This document shows, one piece after another, positions 1 through 8,064 of a DNA stretch of 64,000 bases. The notes below the pieces were generated by a model. The model did not search any database. It had not been told where the DNA came from and was given only the letters and a program-made list of their open reading frames with translations. Where the stretch lies: NCBI RefSeq assembly GCF_014137975.1, contig NZ_JACGWZ010000004.1, positions 186,001 through 250,000 of the forward strand, read 5' to 3'. Source of the stretch: Halosaccharopolyspora lacisalsi (GTDB taxonomy: Bacteria > Actinomycetota > Actinomycetes > Mycobacteriales > Pseudonocardiaceae). Position numbers and translations under genes: made by a program. Position 1 is the stretch's first letter, and the number at the start of each line of letters is the position of its first letter.

Positions 1-1
1 C

Positions 2-82
2 GTTCTCATCGGCGTGATCATTTGGCTCGCGGTCTGGTGGGATCGCTACCAGCGACGCAAGCTCGGAGCGGACAGTGGGTAG
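2..82 (+). CDS. C-terminal tail of a membrane protein, probably a sugar ABC permease (5' truncated)
   Basis: Only the last 26 codons are in the window, ending in TAG at 80-82. They encode a hydrophobic stretch (VLIGVIIWLAVWWD) followed by a basic tail (RYQRRK), the usual end of a multi-span inner-membrane protein with a cytoplasmic C-terminus. RbsC/XylH-type sugar ABC permeases commonly end this way. A sugar-binding lipoprotein starts at 1496 on the same strand, with an insertion element between, so the two were probably adjacent in one operon. That the tail is a permease is inference from context and from a short segment; the membrane nature is visible directly. Confidence 0.55.
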   Translation, partial: VLIGVIIWLAVWWDRYQRRKLGADSG

Positions 83-1379
83 CCCTCTCGTCCCGTCCGT
101 CCGGCGTTTCGCACAGGGTCGCTTCGAGCAAGGGAAACAGCTGCCTTGACCACTCCCCGTCCTGGGGGGCGGGGTTTCCCCTCGGTCTCGCGGCCGAAGG
201 TTCCTGCTTCCTGGCCGACTGCCCCGTCCGGGAGGTCTCCCGTTGAGGTCCCACACCGGCTCCACAGGCCGACACCGCCAGCCCGGCGGCCAAGATGTTT
301 TTCGCGGCGTTGATGTCGCGGTCGTGCGTGGCACCGCACCCGGTGCAGGTCCAGGTGCGGATGTGCAGTGGCATCGCTGCGGTGAGCCTGCCGCAGGCCG
401 GACAGGTCTTGCTGGCCGGGAACCAGCGGTCGACCACGATGACCTCGCGGCCGTACCAGTGGGCTTTGTACTCCAGCATGCTGCGGAACTGCGACCACGA
501 GGCGTCCGAGATCGCCCGCGCCAGGTGGTGGTTGGCGAGCATGGTCCGCACGGAGAGGTCCTAGATCACGACCGTTTGGTTGTCACGGATGAGTCGAGAC
601 GACAGTTTGTGCAGGTGGTCTGTCCTTCGGTCGGTGATCCGCGCGTGCACGCGGGCCACCTGCTGTGCCACCTTGGCCCGGTTGTTCGAGCCGGGCTGCT
701 TGCGGGGCATTTCCCGCTGGGTCTTCGCCAGCTTCCTGCGGTCCCGCTTCTCGTGCTGCGGATTGGTGACCTTCTCCCCGGTCGACAGCGTCACCAGCGA
801 CTCGATCCCCGCGTCCACGCCCATCGCCTGATCGCTGGGTGCGTGATGCTCGGTGCTGGTCTCGACCAGGATCGAGGCGAACCACCGGCCGGCCGCGTCA
901 CGCGAGACCGTGACCGTGGACGGCTCGCCCCCCTCGGGCAGCGGTCGGGACCACACGATGTTGAGGGGTTCACGCATCTTCGCCAACGTGAGCTGTCCGC
1001 CGCGCCAGGTGAACCCGGACCGGGTGTACTCCGTCGATTGGCGGGACTTCTTCCGGGACTTGAAGCGAGGGTATTTCGCGCGTTTGTCGAAGAAGTTCGT
1101 GAAAGCGCCTTGCAGGTGCCGCAAGACTTGCTGAAGCGGTACCGAGGACACTTCGCTGAGGTAGGAGAGCTCCTCGGAGCGCTTCCACTCGGTCAGCATC
1201 GCCGAGGTTTCGGCGTAGTTCACCCGACGTTGCTCGGTGAACCACGCGCGGGACCGCGCATTCAGTGCGAGGTTGTACGCCTTGCGGACACAGCCGAACG
1301 TGCGCAGCAACTCTTGCTGTTGCTGCGCAGTGGGGGAGAAGCGGTACTTGTACGCCCGAGCCACCTGCGTTCGGCTCAT
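18..1379 (-). pseudogene. tnpB: TnpB (OrfB) RNA-guided nuclease interrupted by TAG at the catalytic Glu codon
   Basis: From ATG at 1379 the frame gives an N-terminal helix-turn-helix region (about 1-45) and RuvC-I in GVDAG (Asp189). Codon 273 (561-563) is TAG. The same frame then resumes with DLSVRTMLANHH, a zinc ribbon (Cys326, Cys329, Cys345, Cys348) and RuvC-III in HDRDINAAKN (Asp355). Family members read V-V-I-E-D-L here, and that E is the RuvC-II catalytic residue (D191/E278/D361 in ISDra2 TnpB), so a GAG-to-TAG change removes exactly the active-site Glu codon. Translation could restart at GTG 551 but would give no complete nuclease. The frame also runs past the expected end, so about the last 60 codons (18 to about 200) lie in the element end and flank. 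Confidence 0.85.
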
Positions 1380-1490
1380 GCTTGCATGCTGGCACGTTTG
1401 TATATGAATCCGATCTTCGGGGTGGTCACTCAAGAGCACTCGGGATCGGCTCCTCCCCTGCGTGAACGCCGGGGTTTCCGCCGATTGGAG
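146..1490 (-). mobile_element. IS1341/IS605-type insertion element carrying only tnpB (boundaries approximate)
   Basis: A lone OrfB/TnpB-type gene on the minus strand, with no Y1 transposase (tnpA), lies between two plus-strand genes of a probable sugar ABC operon. The tnpB-distal end has a terminal hairpin (155-174) followed on the minus strand by the bases GAGTGGTCAAG, like the right ends of actinobacterial IS1341-type elements. The other end, about 1460-1490, has a similar CCCC/GGGG hairpin followed by GGGGTTTCC. The exact left end and target site cannot be read without an empty-site relative. Without tnpA it would need transposase in trans. Confidence 0.75.
155..174 (-). repeat. Terminal hairpin of the insertion element (right end / guide-RNA end)
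   Basis: CCCCGTCC at 155-162 and GGGCGGGG at 167-174 form an 8-bp stem with one weak pair around a TGGG loop, at the tnpB-distal end. In IS605/IS1341 elements such a hairpin marks the right end, and the 3' part of the tnpB transcript up to this end forms the guide (omega) RNA. A look-alike motif, CCCC-N12-GGGGTTTCC, occurs near 1464-1487 at the other side. Confidence 0.55.
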
Positions 1491-1495
1491 AAAAG

Positions 1496-2494
1496 ATGAA
1501 GAGAGTGCTGCCCGCCGTGCTGATGCTGTTGGTGCTCGTTTCCGGATGCACGGTCAAAATCCGGGAACCGAACGGTGGAGGGGGTGCTTCCGACGGCACC
1601 ATCCGACTCGCCGCCGTGCCCAAGGCCATCGGGTTCAGCTTCTGGGAGCAGGTTCGCCTCGGGGCGGAGTGCGCGGCCTCCCGGCACGAGAACATCAATT
1701 TCTACTGGAACGGCGTGACGTCCGAGAGCGATGTCAGCGGACAGCAGAGTCTGCTGCAGAACCTGCTCGCCCAGGGGGTGGACGGCTTGGTCTACGCCGC
1801 CACCGATGCCAAGGCGTTGTCCGAGGTCACCAAGACGGCGCTGGCGCAGAACACGACCGTGGCCAACATCGACTCGGGTACGACACCACAGCCCCCGCAG
1901 GTGCCGGTGTTCGCCACCAACAACGTCGCCGCTGCCGAACGGGGAACGGATTTCCTGGCTCGCGAGCTCGGAGGGCGGGGAGAGGTGGCGCTCATCGAGT
2001 TCCAGCCGGGTACCAGCACCAACGAGACCCGGGTGGAGGGGTTCAAGCGCGGAATGGCCAAGCATCCGGGGCTGGAACTGGTCGCCCAGCAGTCCAGTGA
2101 CAGCAGCTACAACAGGGCCCTGCAGGTCACTCAGGACATTCTCACCGCCAACCCGGGGCTGGACGCGATATACGCGGCCAACGAACCCAGCGTGCTGGGC
2201 GCGGCCGAGGCCGTGCGGCAGGCGGGCAAGGCCGGCGAGATCGAGATCGTCGGCTGGGACACCTCGGAAGGCCAGATCGAGGCGCTCCGCGACGGAGTGG
2301 TCACCGGCCTGATCGGGCAGAACCCGTTCAAGATGGGTTATGCCTCCGTCGACGCCACCATCCGCAAGATCCGTGGCGGTGCTTCCGGCTTCCACGACAC
2401 CGACACCGGTTCGATGCTGATCCACCGCGGGAATCTCGACGCTCCCGAGGTTCAGCGACTGCTGAACCCGAGCTGTGCCGATCCACCGCAGTAG
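1496..2494 (+). CDS. Sugar ABC transporter substrate-binding lipoprotein (RbsB type)
   Basis: A 332-aa exported binding protein. Residues 1-17 form a short lipoprotein signal peptide ending in VLVSGC, with Cys18 as the acylation site; the rest is a type-1 periplasmic-binding fold (Peripla_BP_4: QGVDGLVYAATD, DAIYAANEPSVLG, EIVGWDTSEGQIEALRDG, GLIGQNPFKMGY). The family captures ribose, xylose or similar sugars for an ABC importer; the ligand is not readable. The start is fixed by GGAG six bases before ATG 1496. No ATPase gene is in view; the presumed permease ends at 82 before the insertion element, so this gene may now lack its original upstream promoter. Confidence 0.85.
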   Translation: MKRVLPAVLMLLVLVSGCTVKIREPNGGGGASDGTIRLAAVPKAIGFSFWEQVRLGAECAASRHENINFYWNGVTSESDVSGQQSLLQNLLAQGVDGLVYAATDAKALSEVTKTALAQNTTVANIDSGTTPQPPQVPVFATNNVAAAERGTDFLARELGGRGEVALIEFQPGTSTNETRVEGFKRGMAKHPGLELVAQQSSDSSYNRALQVTQDILTANPGLDAIYAANEPSVLGAAEAVRQAGKAGEIEIVGWDTSEGQIEALRDGVVTGLIGQNPFKMGYASVDATIRKIRGGASGFHDTDTGSMLIHRGNLDAPEVQRLLNPSCADPPQ

Positions 2495-2553
2495 CGGTGT
2501 GCGGTGGTGCGGGACGGCAGCACCGTCCGCACCGCCGAAGCGCAGGAGGAGGT

Positions 2554-3006
2554 TTACTTGTGGGCGCGGAGGTATTCCAGCGCCCTGTCCGCGTGCACGG
2601 TCATTCGGAACTCGTTGCGGATGATCCGCAGGATCTGACGGTCGCGATCGATGACGAAGGTGTGGCGCTTGACCGGTAGCGGGCCGAAACGGCGCTTGAC
2701 CCCGAGTGCCTCGGTGACCGAGCCGGTGGAGTCCGAGAGCAGGGGAAAATCGAAGGAGTTCGCGGTGGCGAATTCGTACTGCTTGGCGACCGGGTCGGCG
2801 CTGAGGCCGACCGGCTGCGCGTGGAGCGTGGCGAACTCGGTCGCCAAATCGCGGAAGTGACACCCCTCCGCCGTGCATCCGGGAGTCGTGGCGGCGGGGT
2901 AGCAGAACAACACCACCTGCCCACCGGTCAACAGATCGGAGAGCCTGCGGACCGTGCCGTTGTGGTCGGGCAGCTCGAAGTCCTCGACGATGTCGCCCTG
3001 TCGCAT
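2554..3006 (-). CDS. bcp: Atypical 2-Cys peroxiredoxin (PrxQ/BCP)
   Basis: A 150-aa thiol peroxidase that reduces H2O2 and alkyl hydroperoxides using thioredoxin-like donors in the cytoplasm. The peroxidatic motif TTPGCTAEGC has Cys44 and the resolving Cys49 (C-x4-C), the signature of the alpha-type PrxQ subgroup, and the thioredoxin-fold core VVLFCYPAATT precedes it. Start at ATG 3006 with GAGGAGG eight bases upstream; a longer reading frame upstream is ignored because the family begins here (M-x-x-GD...F). It is transcribed divergently from the PfpI gene at 3154, sharing about 150 bp of promoter region, which suggests a common oxidative or electrophile stress response. Confidence 0.9.
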   Translation of the reverse strand: MRQGDIVEDFELPDHNGTVRRLSDLLTGGQVVLFCYPAATTPGCTAEGCHFRDLATEFATLHAQPVGLSADPVAKQYEFATANSFDFPLLSDSTGSVTEALGVKRRFGPLPVKRHTFVIDRDRQILRIIRNEFRMTVHADRALEYLRAHK

Positions 3007-3153
3007 GGGGCCTCCTCTTCCTGCCTCGGCATCTCCGACGCCGCCTTCCATCCTCACACGCGGCGACGTTTCGAGTCCCAGGCGTGCGGGTAGCTCGAGG
3101 AGGAGTGCGGGCACCTTACGGATGCCCATCGGCAACGAGCAAGGGAGGCAAGA

Positions 3154-3726
3154 ATGAGCTCGAGTCTGACAGGTCTCAAAGTCGCCTTCCTGGTGGCTCC
3201 CGAGGGGGTCGAGCAGGTCGAGCTGACCGAACCCTGGAAGGCCGTGCGAGAAGCCGGCGCACAACCCGAACTGCTGTCCGTGCAGAGCGGCTCCGTGCAG
3301 GCGTTCAATCACCTGGACAAGGCGGACACGTTCACCGTCGACCGCGTGGTCACCGATGTGAGTCCGGACGACTACGCCGGTTTGGTTCTTCCCGGAGGCG
3401 TGGCGAACCCGGACATGCTGCGTCAGATCCCCGAAGCGGTGAACTTCGTCAAGGAGGTCTTCGCGAAGCAGCTGCCGGTGGCGGTGATCTGCCACGGTCC
3501 GTGGACGCTCATCGAGGCCGACGTCGTTCGTGGGCGCCGACTGACCTCCTACCCGAGCGTGGCCACCGACCTGCGCAACGCCGGTGCCGAGTGGGTCGAC
3601 GAGCAAGTGGTCACCGACGGCGGACTGGTCAGCAGCCGCAACCCCAACGACCTCCCCGCTTTCTGCGACAAGCTCGTCGAGGAGATCTCCGAGGGCAAGC
3701 ACCGTCAGCAGGCTCGCAGCGCGTGA
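3154..3726 (+). CDS. DJ-1/PfpI family protein (YhbO/PfpI-like)
   Basis: A 190-aa single-domain protein of the PfpI/DJ-1 superfamily. The nucleophile elbow is AVICHGPW (Cys113, His114), with the partner Glu20 in PEGVEQVEL; PGGVANPD lies at about 80-87. Relatives are described as glyoxalase III/deglycase-type stress proteins or, in archaea, proteases, and the substrate cannot be chosen from sequence. RBS GGGAGG precedes ATG 3154. Same direction as the release-factor-like gene 73 bp downstream, likely one stress operon. Confidence 0.85.
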   Translation: MSSSLTGLKVAFLVAPEGVEQVELTEPWKAVREAGAQPELLSVQSGSVQAFNHLDKADTFTVDRVVTDVSPDDYAGLVLPGGVANPDMLRQIPEAVNFVKEVFAKQLPVAVICHGPWTLIEADVVRGRRLTSYPSVATDLRNAGAEWVDEQVVTDGGLVSSRNPNDLPAFCDKLVEEISEGKHRQQARSA

Positions 3727-3799
3727 CGGACCCGGTCGAGTCGCGGGACGGTGGCCGTTCGGGAACGGCCACGAATACCGAGAGTGGAGAGCAGCGCTG

Positions 3800-4942
3800 A
3801 TGAAGCTCGGATTTCTGCAGGGCGTGTACGAACACGACGGTCCGTTCGCCACGGTCTACCTCGACACCTCGGCGGACACCGAGGAGGCGGCCCAGGCGAT
3901 CGACCTGCGGTGGCGCTCGGCTCGGCAGCAGCTGGCCGAGCGAGGAGCCGACGAGTTGACCCTGCAGACGCTCGCGGGCGCGTTGAGCGACCACCAGTGG
4001 CGTACCGGGCAACGTGGCCGGCTGCTCGTGGCCAGTCAGGGACGGGTGGTCTTCTCCGACGAGCTTCCACAGCCGCCCACCGACTTCTCCGACGACGAGC
4101 GGGCCGGTTTCGGTGCGTTGCCGCACTTGATGCCGTACCTGCGGATGCGTGGCGCGCGCATTCCGTACGTGGTCGCCGTCGTCGACCACGAGGGGGCCGA
4201 CATCACGACGGTCAACGCCGCCAGGGAGAGCACCGACACCGAGGTGCACGGCAGTGGTGGTCATCCCATTCGGAAGACCCCCAGCCCGGGTATGTCCAAC
4301 GAACGCGGGCACCAGCGGGCCGTCGAGGAGCACTGGGCGCGCAACGCCGCCGACGTGGCCGCCGAGATCGACGACCGAGCCCTGAGCGCCGGGGCCGAGA
4401 GGATCGTGCTCGCCGGTACCGAGCAGCAGCGCGGGCTCGTCCACGAGCGGTTGCGCAAGAAGCTGCAGGACATGGTCATGACGACCGGGGCCGGTCATCG
4501 TGATCGCAAGGCCTCGGACGAAGTGCTGCAGCAGGAGGTCTCCGAGAGCATCCGCTCGGCGGTCGAGGCGCGGGAGGCCGAGACGATCCAGGAGTTCGAG
4601 CGCGAACGCGGCGAGCACGATCGCGCGGTGCACGGTTGGCAGTCGGTCGTGGGGGCCCTCCAGCGGGGGCAGGTACGGACGCTGCTTCGCGCCTCCTCCG
4701 GAGTCGGTGGGGAGTTCGAAACCCTGCGGATCGGCCCCGCGGCCAACGAGGTCGCCGTGAACGGCACCGAACTGGAGCGGATGGGGGTCGACGGCATCAC
4801 GACCGTGCCCGCCGACGCGGCGGTCGTGCGCGCCCTGGTCGGCACGGACGCGGAGCTGGTGTTCGTCGACCCCGGCAAGGTGGAACTGGACGGCGGTATC
4901 GGTGCGGTGCTGCGGTACAGCGACGTGAGCACCGCCGGCTGA
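3800..4942 (+). CDS. Rv2629-like bacterial eRF1-domain (baeRF) family protein
   Basis: A 380-aa protein resembling mycobacterial Rv2629 and the bacterial archaeo-eukaryotic release factor 1 (baeRF) families. The N-terminal part (YLDTSADTEEAAQ, RWRSARQQLAERG) and the segment VVAVVDHEGADITTV at about 124-138 match the usual layout. A central part carries NERGHQRAVEEHWARNA, and the C-terminal domain ends in an L7Ae-like region (TTVPADAAVVRALVGTDAEL). Known members are linked to dormancy or stress and are proposed to act on ribosomes; the activity is unproven. ATG 3800 is chosen over upstream in-frame starts that overlap pfpI. DUF2795 follows 47 bp downstream. Confidence 0.75.
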   Translation: MKLGFLQGVYEHDGPFATVYLDTSADTEEAAQAIDLRWRSARQQLAERGADELTLQTLAGALSDHQWRTGQRGRLLVASQGRVVFSDELPQPPTDFSDDERAGFGALPHLMPYLRMRGARIPYVVAVVDHEGADITTVNAARESTDTEVHGSGGHPIRKTPSPGMSNERGHQRAVEEHWARNAADVAAEIDDRALSAGAERIVLAGTEQQRGLVHERLRKKLQDMVMTTGAGHRDRKASDEVLQQEVSESIRSAVEAREAETIQEFERERGEHDRAVHGWQSVVGALQRGQVRTLLRASSGVGGEFETLRIGPAANEVAVNGTELERMGVDGITTVPADAAVVRALVGTDAELVFVDPGKVELDGGIGAVLRYSDVSTAG

Positions 4943-4989
4943 GTTCTCCCCCGGAGGGGAGAGCTCAGCGGCACGAATCGGAGGAAATC

Positions 4990-5316
4990 ATGGCGACCGA
5001 CCGTCACGCTCTGGAGGAAAGCCTGCTGGAAGTGGACTTTCCGGCAGGCAAGGAGGACCTCGTCGAGCACGCGAGGAACAACGGTGCCGACGAGTCCACG
5101 ATCCACGCGCTGCGTGCGATGCCTCCCGCCGAGTACGCGAACCTGACCGAGGTGGAGCGTTCGGTGTGGTTGGACAAGGGAGCCGAGGAGGGCCAGTCGG
5201 ATTCCGAGAAGGCCCAGCAGGACCGTCAGGACACCGGCAGCGGCCTGGCCGAGCACCAGACGCGGACCCCGAACAACCCGATCGTGGAGGAACTCGGCGA
5301 GAACCGCGGCAGTTGA
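4990..5316 (+). CDS. DUF2795 domain small protein
   Basis: A 108-aa soluble, acidic protein. Residues about 10-65 (EVDFPAGKEDLVEHARNNGA, STIHALRAMP) fit DUF2795, a small domain common in actinobacteria and of unknown function, often near stress genes. The tail is polar, Gln/Glu-rich and probably disordered. Start at ATG 4990 preceded by GGAGG. It follows the Rv2629-like gene by 47 bp on the same strand, so it is probably the last gene of that unit. No catalytic motif is visible. Confidence 0.75.
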   Translation: MATDRHALEESLLEVDFPAGKEDLVEHARNNGADESTIHALRAMPPAEYANLTEVERSVWLDKGAEEGQSDSEKAQQDRQDTGSGLAEHQTRTPNNPIVEELGENRGS

Positions 5317-5361
5317 GGAGACGCCCGTGCCCCCGGCGACGTCCCGGGGGCACGGACGGAT

Positions 5362-6594
5362 TCAGTCGACCAGGGCCTGGTAGACGAGTTGGTGCAGCTG
5401 GGAGCGGATCGGGTGGGTGCTGGAGGGCAGCAGCTGGGTCAGGAACAGCACGGTGAGTTCCTCCCGCGGGGCGACCCAGAAGGCGGTGCTGGCCGCGCCG
5501 CCCCAGCCGAACTCGCCCTTCGAGGACAGCACCTTGGCCGCTGCGGGGTCCTCGTCGACGGAGAACCCGAGTCCGAAGCCCTTACCCGCGTTGGCCGCCT
5601 CGGAGAACGAGCCCATCGCGAGGGTTTCCAGATCCGTTCCGCCGGGAAGGTGGTTGCGGGTCATGTAGTCCACGGTGCGGTTGCTCAACAGACGCTCCCC
5701 GTCGAGCTGCCCACCGCGTAGCAGCATCTGGGTGAAACGGTGGTAGTCCCGGGCCGAGGAGACGAGCCCACCGCCTCCGGAGAGCACCCGGGGTGGATGG
5801 TGGGCGGCTCGCCCGAACTTGTCGTTGCGCACGGCCCTGCCCGCACGGTCGGCGGTGTAGAGCGCGGCCAGGCGGTCCCGGTCGCGCTCCTCGACGCTGA
5901 AGGCGGTGTCGCGCATGTCCAGCGGTTCCAGGATGTTGGTTCGGAAGAACTCGTCGAGATCGAGACCCGAAGCGACCTCGATCACCCGTCCCAGGACGTC
6001 GGTGGCCACCGAGTAGTTCCACGCCGTGCCGGGGTCGAACAGCAACGGGAGCTCCGCCCACGCCGCGCAGGCCCCCGAGAGATCGAGCCCGGCCGGATGT
6101 CCCCACTCGAAATCCTGGTCCCGATACATCTGATCCACCGGGTGCGTCCGGTGGAAGCCGTAGGTCAGGCCGGCGGTGTGGGTGAGCAGGTGCCAGATCC
6201 GGAGCGGTTCCGTGGCCGGGCGGGTCCGTGGCTGCTGGGGAGCACCGTTGATGTAGACCCGCTGCTCGGTGAACTCGGGGATGAACCGGCTCACCGGGTC
6301 GGTCAGTTCGAACAAGCCCCGTTCGTAGAGCATCATCGCCGCCACCGAGGTGATCGGCTTGGTCATCGAGTAGATGCGGAACAGGGTGTCGGTCTCCACG
6401 GGAAGTCCCGCCTGAGCGTCCCGCATCCCGCACGTGCTGAGATGGGCGATCTTGCCGTGACGAGCCACGAGGACCAGCCACCCCGGCAGCCTGCCGTCGG
6501 CGACGTAGTGCTCGAAGTGCCGGTCGATGCGCTGCAACCGTTCGGCGTCGAACCCGACCTCGGCCGGGTCGACCTCGGTTTGTAGCTGACCCAC
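5362..6594 (-). CDS. Class C beta-lactamase-fold serine hydrolase (EstB type)
   Basis: A 410-aa serine hydrolase of the beta-lactamase/penicillin-binding-protein-like superfamily. The nucleophile motif is SMTK (Ser76-Lys79) and the second motif is YSV at Tyr194 (YxN variant); GWGGAASTAFWVAPRE near the C-terminus fits the esterase subgroup. No signal peptide is visible, so a cytosolic esterase is more likely than a secreted lactamase. GTG 6594 has AGGAGGAGG upstream. The substrate is unknown. It converges with the DUF2795 gene. Confidence 0.85.
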   Translation of the reverse strand: MGQLQTEVDPAEVGFDAERLQRIDRHFEHYVADGRLPGWLVLVARHGKIAHLSTCGMRDAQAGLPVETDTLFRIYSMTKPITSVAAMMLYERGLFELTDPVSRFIPEFTEQRVYINGAPQQPRTRPATEPLRIWHLLTHTAGLTYGFHRTHPVDQMYRDQDFEWGHPAGLDLSGACAAWAELPLLFDPGTAWNYSVATDVLGRVIEVASGLDLDEFFRTNILEPLDMRDTAFSVEERDRDRLAALYTADRAGRAVRNDKFGRAAHHPPRVLSGGGGLVSSARDYHRFTQMLLRGGQLDGERLLSNRTVDYMTRNHLPGGTDLETLAMGSFSEAANAGKGFGLGFSVDEDPAAAKVLSSKGEFGWGGAASTAFWVAPREELTVLFLTQLLPSSTHPIRSQLHQLVYQALVD

Positions 6595-6750
6595 GCTCGT
6601 CCTCCTCCTGCCGACGATGTTCTCGATCCCGTTCTACTTTCCGGTAACCACGGGACGCCACCCGACCGAGCGGTGAGGAGTGGAACGACGGCGACGTGGG
6701 TAATCCGAACGGGAACACCCTTGACCCCGTAGCACGAGGGAGCGGCAGCG

Positions 6751-7284
6751 ATGTCGGATCCGTTCGACGCCCAGACACCGTCGGCCAACGAGGTCGAACC
6801 GGATCCCCAGGACCCGGAGGACGCCGCCGGTATGCAGGCGGCCGGTGATCTGGACGAGGACGAGTTGGCGGCCGATCCGCTGGAGGAGGGGATCGAACCT
6901 CCGGAACGCTGGTCGACGGTGGCCGAGGGGCGGCCCAGGCCGCGCGACGAACGCCAGACCGAGCCCCTGGAGGAGCGCCTGACCGAGGAGCGTCCCGACG
7001 TCGACACTCGCCAAGCCTCGGAACCCCTGACGGAGACTCGCGTGCACGAGCTCGACGAGTCCGTCGACGAGCGTGCCGGCGCGGAGATCGCAGACGGGGT
7101 GGAGCCCGGCGAGGACACCGAACCCGTCGAGGCCCGGCACGGCGCCGTGCTGGAGGGCGACGAGACGGAGCCCACCGGTTTGTCGGCGACGACGGCGGAG
7201 GGAGCCGACATGGAGAGCGACGAGATCGCCCCCACTCGGGCACCGGAGGAGGGCGCCGAGAGGGTGGAGGACAGTGGGCGCTGA
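6751..7284 (+). CDS. Acidic DUF5709-like protein
   Basis: A 177-aa highly acidic protein, probably disordered, with no transmembrane segment or enzyme motif. The early part has the DUF5709 pattern (DEDELAADPLEEGIEPPERW, followed by GRPRPRDERQTEPLEERL), a family of unknown function found in actinobacteria. Repeated Glu/Asp clusters and EPV/EPT elements fill the C-terminal half. ATG 6751 has GGGAGCGG upstream. Its 3' end overlaps the following hydrolase gene by 11 bp, so the two are translationally coupled. Confidence 0.7.
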   Translation: MSDPFDAQTPSANEVEPDPQDPEDAAGMQAAGDLDEDELAADPLEEGIEPPERWSTVAEGRPRPRDERQTEPLEERLTEERPDVDTRQASEPLTETRVHELDESVDERAGAEIADGVEPGEDTEPVEARHGAVLEGDETEPTGLSATTAEGADMESDEIAPTRAPEEGAERVEDSGR

Positions 7285-7957
7285 GCACGCGGAGCCGATC
7301 ACCGGAAGCGGGCAGGTGGTCCTGCCCGCGATCGGTGGGCGGGGGGTGGGGGAGCTGCTCGGTGACCTCACCGTTCCCGACGAGGCGCGGGGGGTCGTCG
7401 TTTTCGCCCACGGCAGCGGTTCTTCCCGGCACAGCAGTCGCAATCGCCGGGTGGCCACCGAACTCCGGCGGTCGGGACTGGCGACACTGCTGATGGACCT
7501 GCTCAGCGCAGAGGAGGAGCGGCAGGAGAACCGGGGTGCGCAGCTGCGTTTCGACATCGTCCTCCTCACGCGACGGGTGCTCGGTGCGGTGGACCGGTTG
7601 TCGGAGCATCAGCGGACGCGGGAGCTACCGGTGGCCCTGTTCGGTGCCAGCACGGGTGCCGCCGCCGCGCTGGGTGCCGCGGCCGAACGCCCCGATGCGG
7701 TACGCGCCGTGGTCTCACGCGGTGGGCGTCCCGATCTGGCACCACGACCGGTGGAGGACGTGCGTGCGCCCACGTTGCTGATCGTCGGTGGGCGGGACGA
7801 GGAAGTCCTCGCGCTCAACCTCGGAGTCGCCGAGAGGATGCCGACCCGGTGCGAAGTCCGTGTGGTTGAGGGCGCGACGCACTTGTTCGAAGAGCCCGGC
7901 GCTCTCGAGCAGGTTTCGGCCGCGGCTGCCGACTGGTTGAGTCGCCACGTGGGATGA
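7274..7957 (+). CDS. Dienelactone-hydrolase-like alpha/beta hydrolase
   Basis: A 227-aa cytosolic alpha/beta hydrolase. The oxyanion-side motif is FAHGSGSSRHSSRN, the nucleophile elbow is GASTG (Ser), an acidic residue sits in LIVGGRDEEV, and the catalytic His is in GATHLFEEP. Similar proteins in actinobacteria are often fused to or paired with phosphoribosyltransferases, but none is seen here. GTG 7274 is chosen because it lies within the end of the DUF5709 gene, giving an 11-bp overlap, and the protein then starts in register with the family. Substrate unknown. Confidence 0.8.
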   Translation: MGAEHAEPITGSGQVVLPAIGGRGVGELLGDLTVPDEARGVVVFAHGSGSSRHSSRNRRVATELRRSGLATLLMDLLSAEEERQENRGAQLRFDIVLLTRRVLGAVDRLSEHQRTRELPVALFGASTGAAAALGAAAERPDAVRAVVSRGGRPDLAPRPVEDVRAPTLLIVGGRDEEVLALNLGVAERMPTRCEVRVVEGATHLFEEPGALEQVSAAAADWLSRHVG

Positions 7958-8064
7958 ACGGGTGGTGGCGTGCAGCACGCTTACCAGTCAGTAACCTGTG
8001 GTTTTGACATCATCGGCGGGCCAACGCAACAGCCGGGGCCCGGCGCCCGTGACGAAAGGAACGT

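Noticed and set aside
243-1499. Long plus-strand open frame opposite tnpB
   Set aside because: It is the complement of the tnpB codons in a GC-rich genome and has no family pattern or ribosome binding site.
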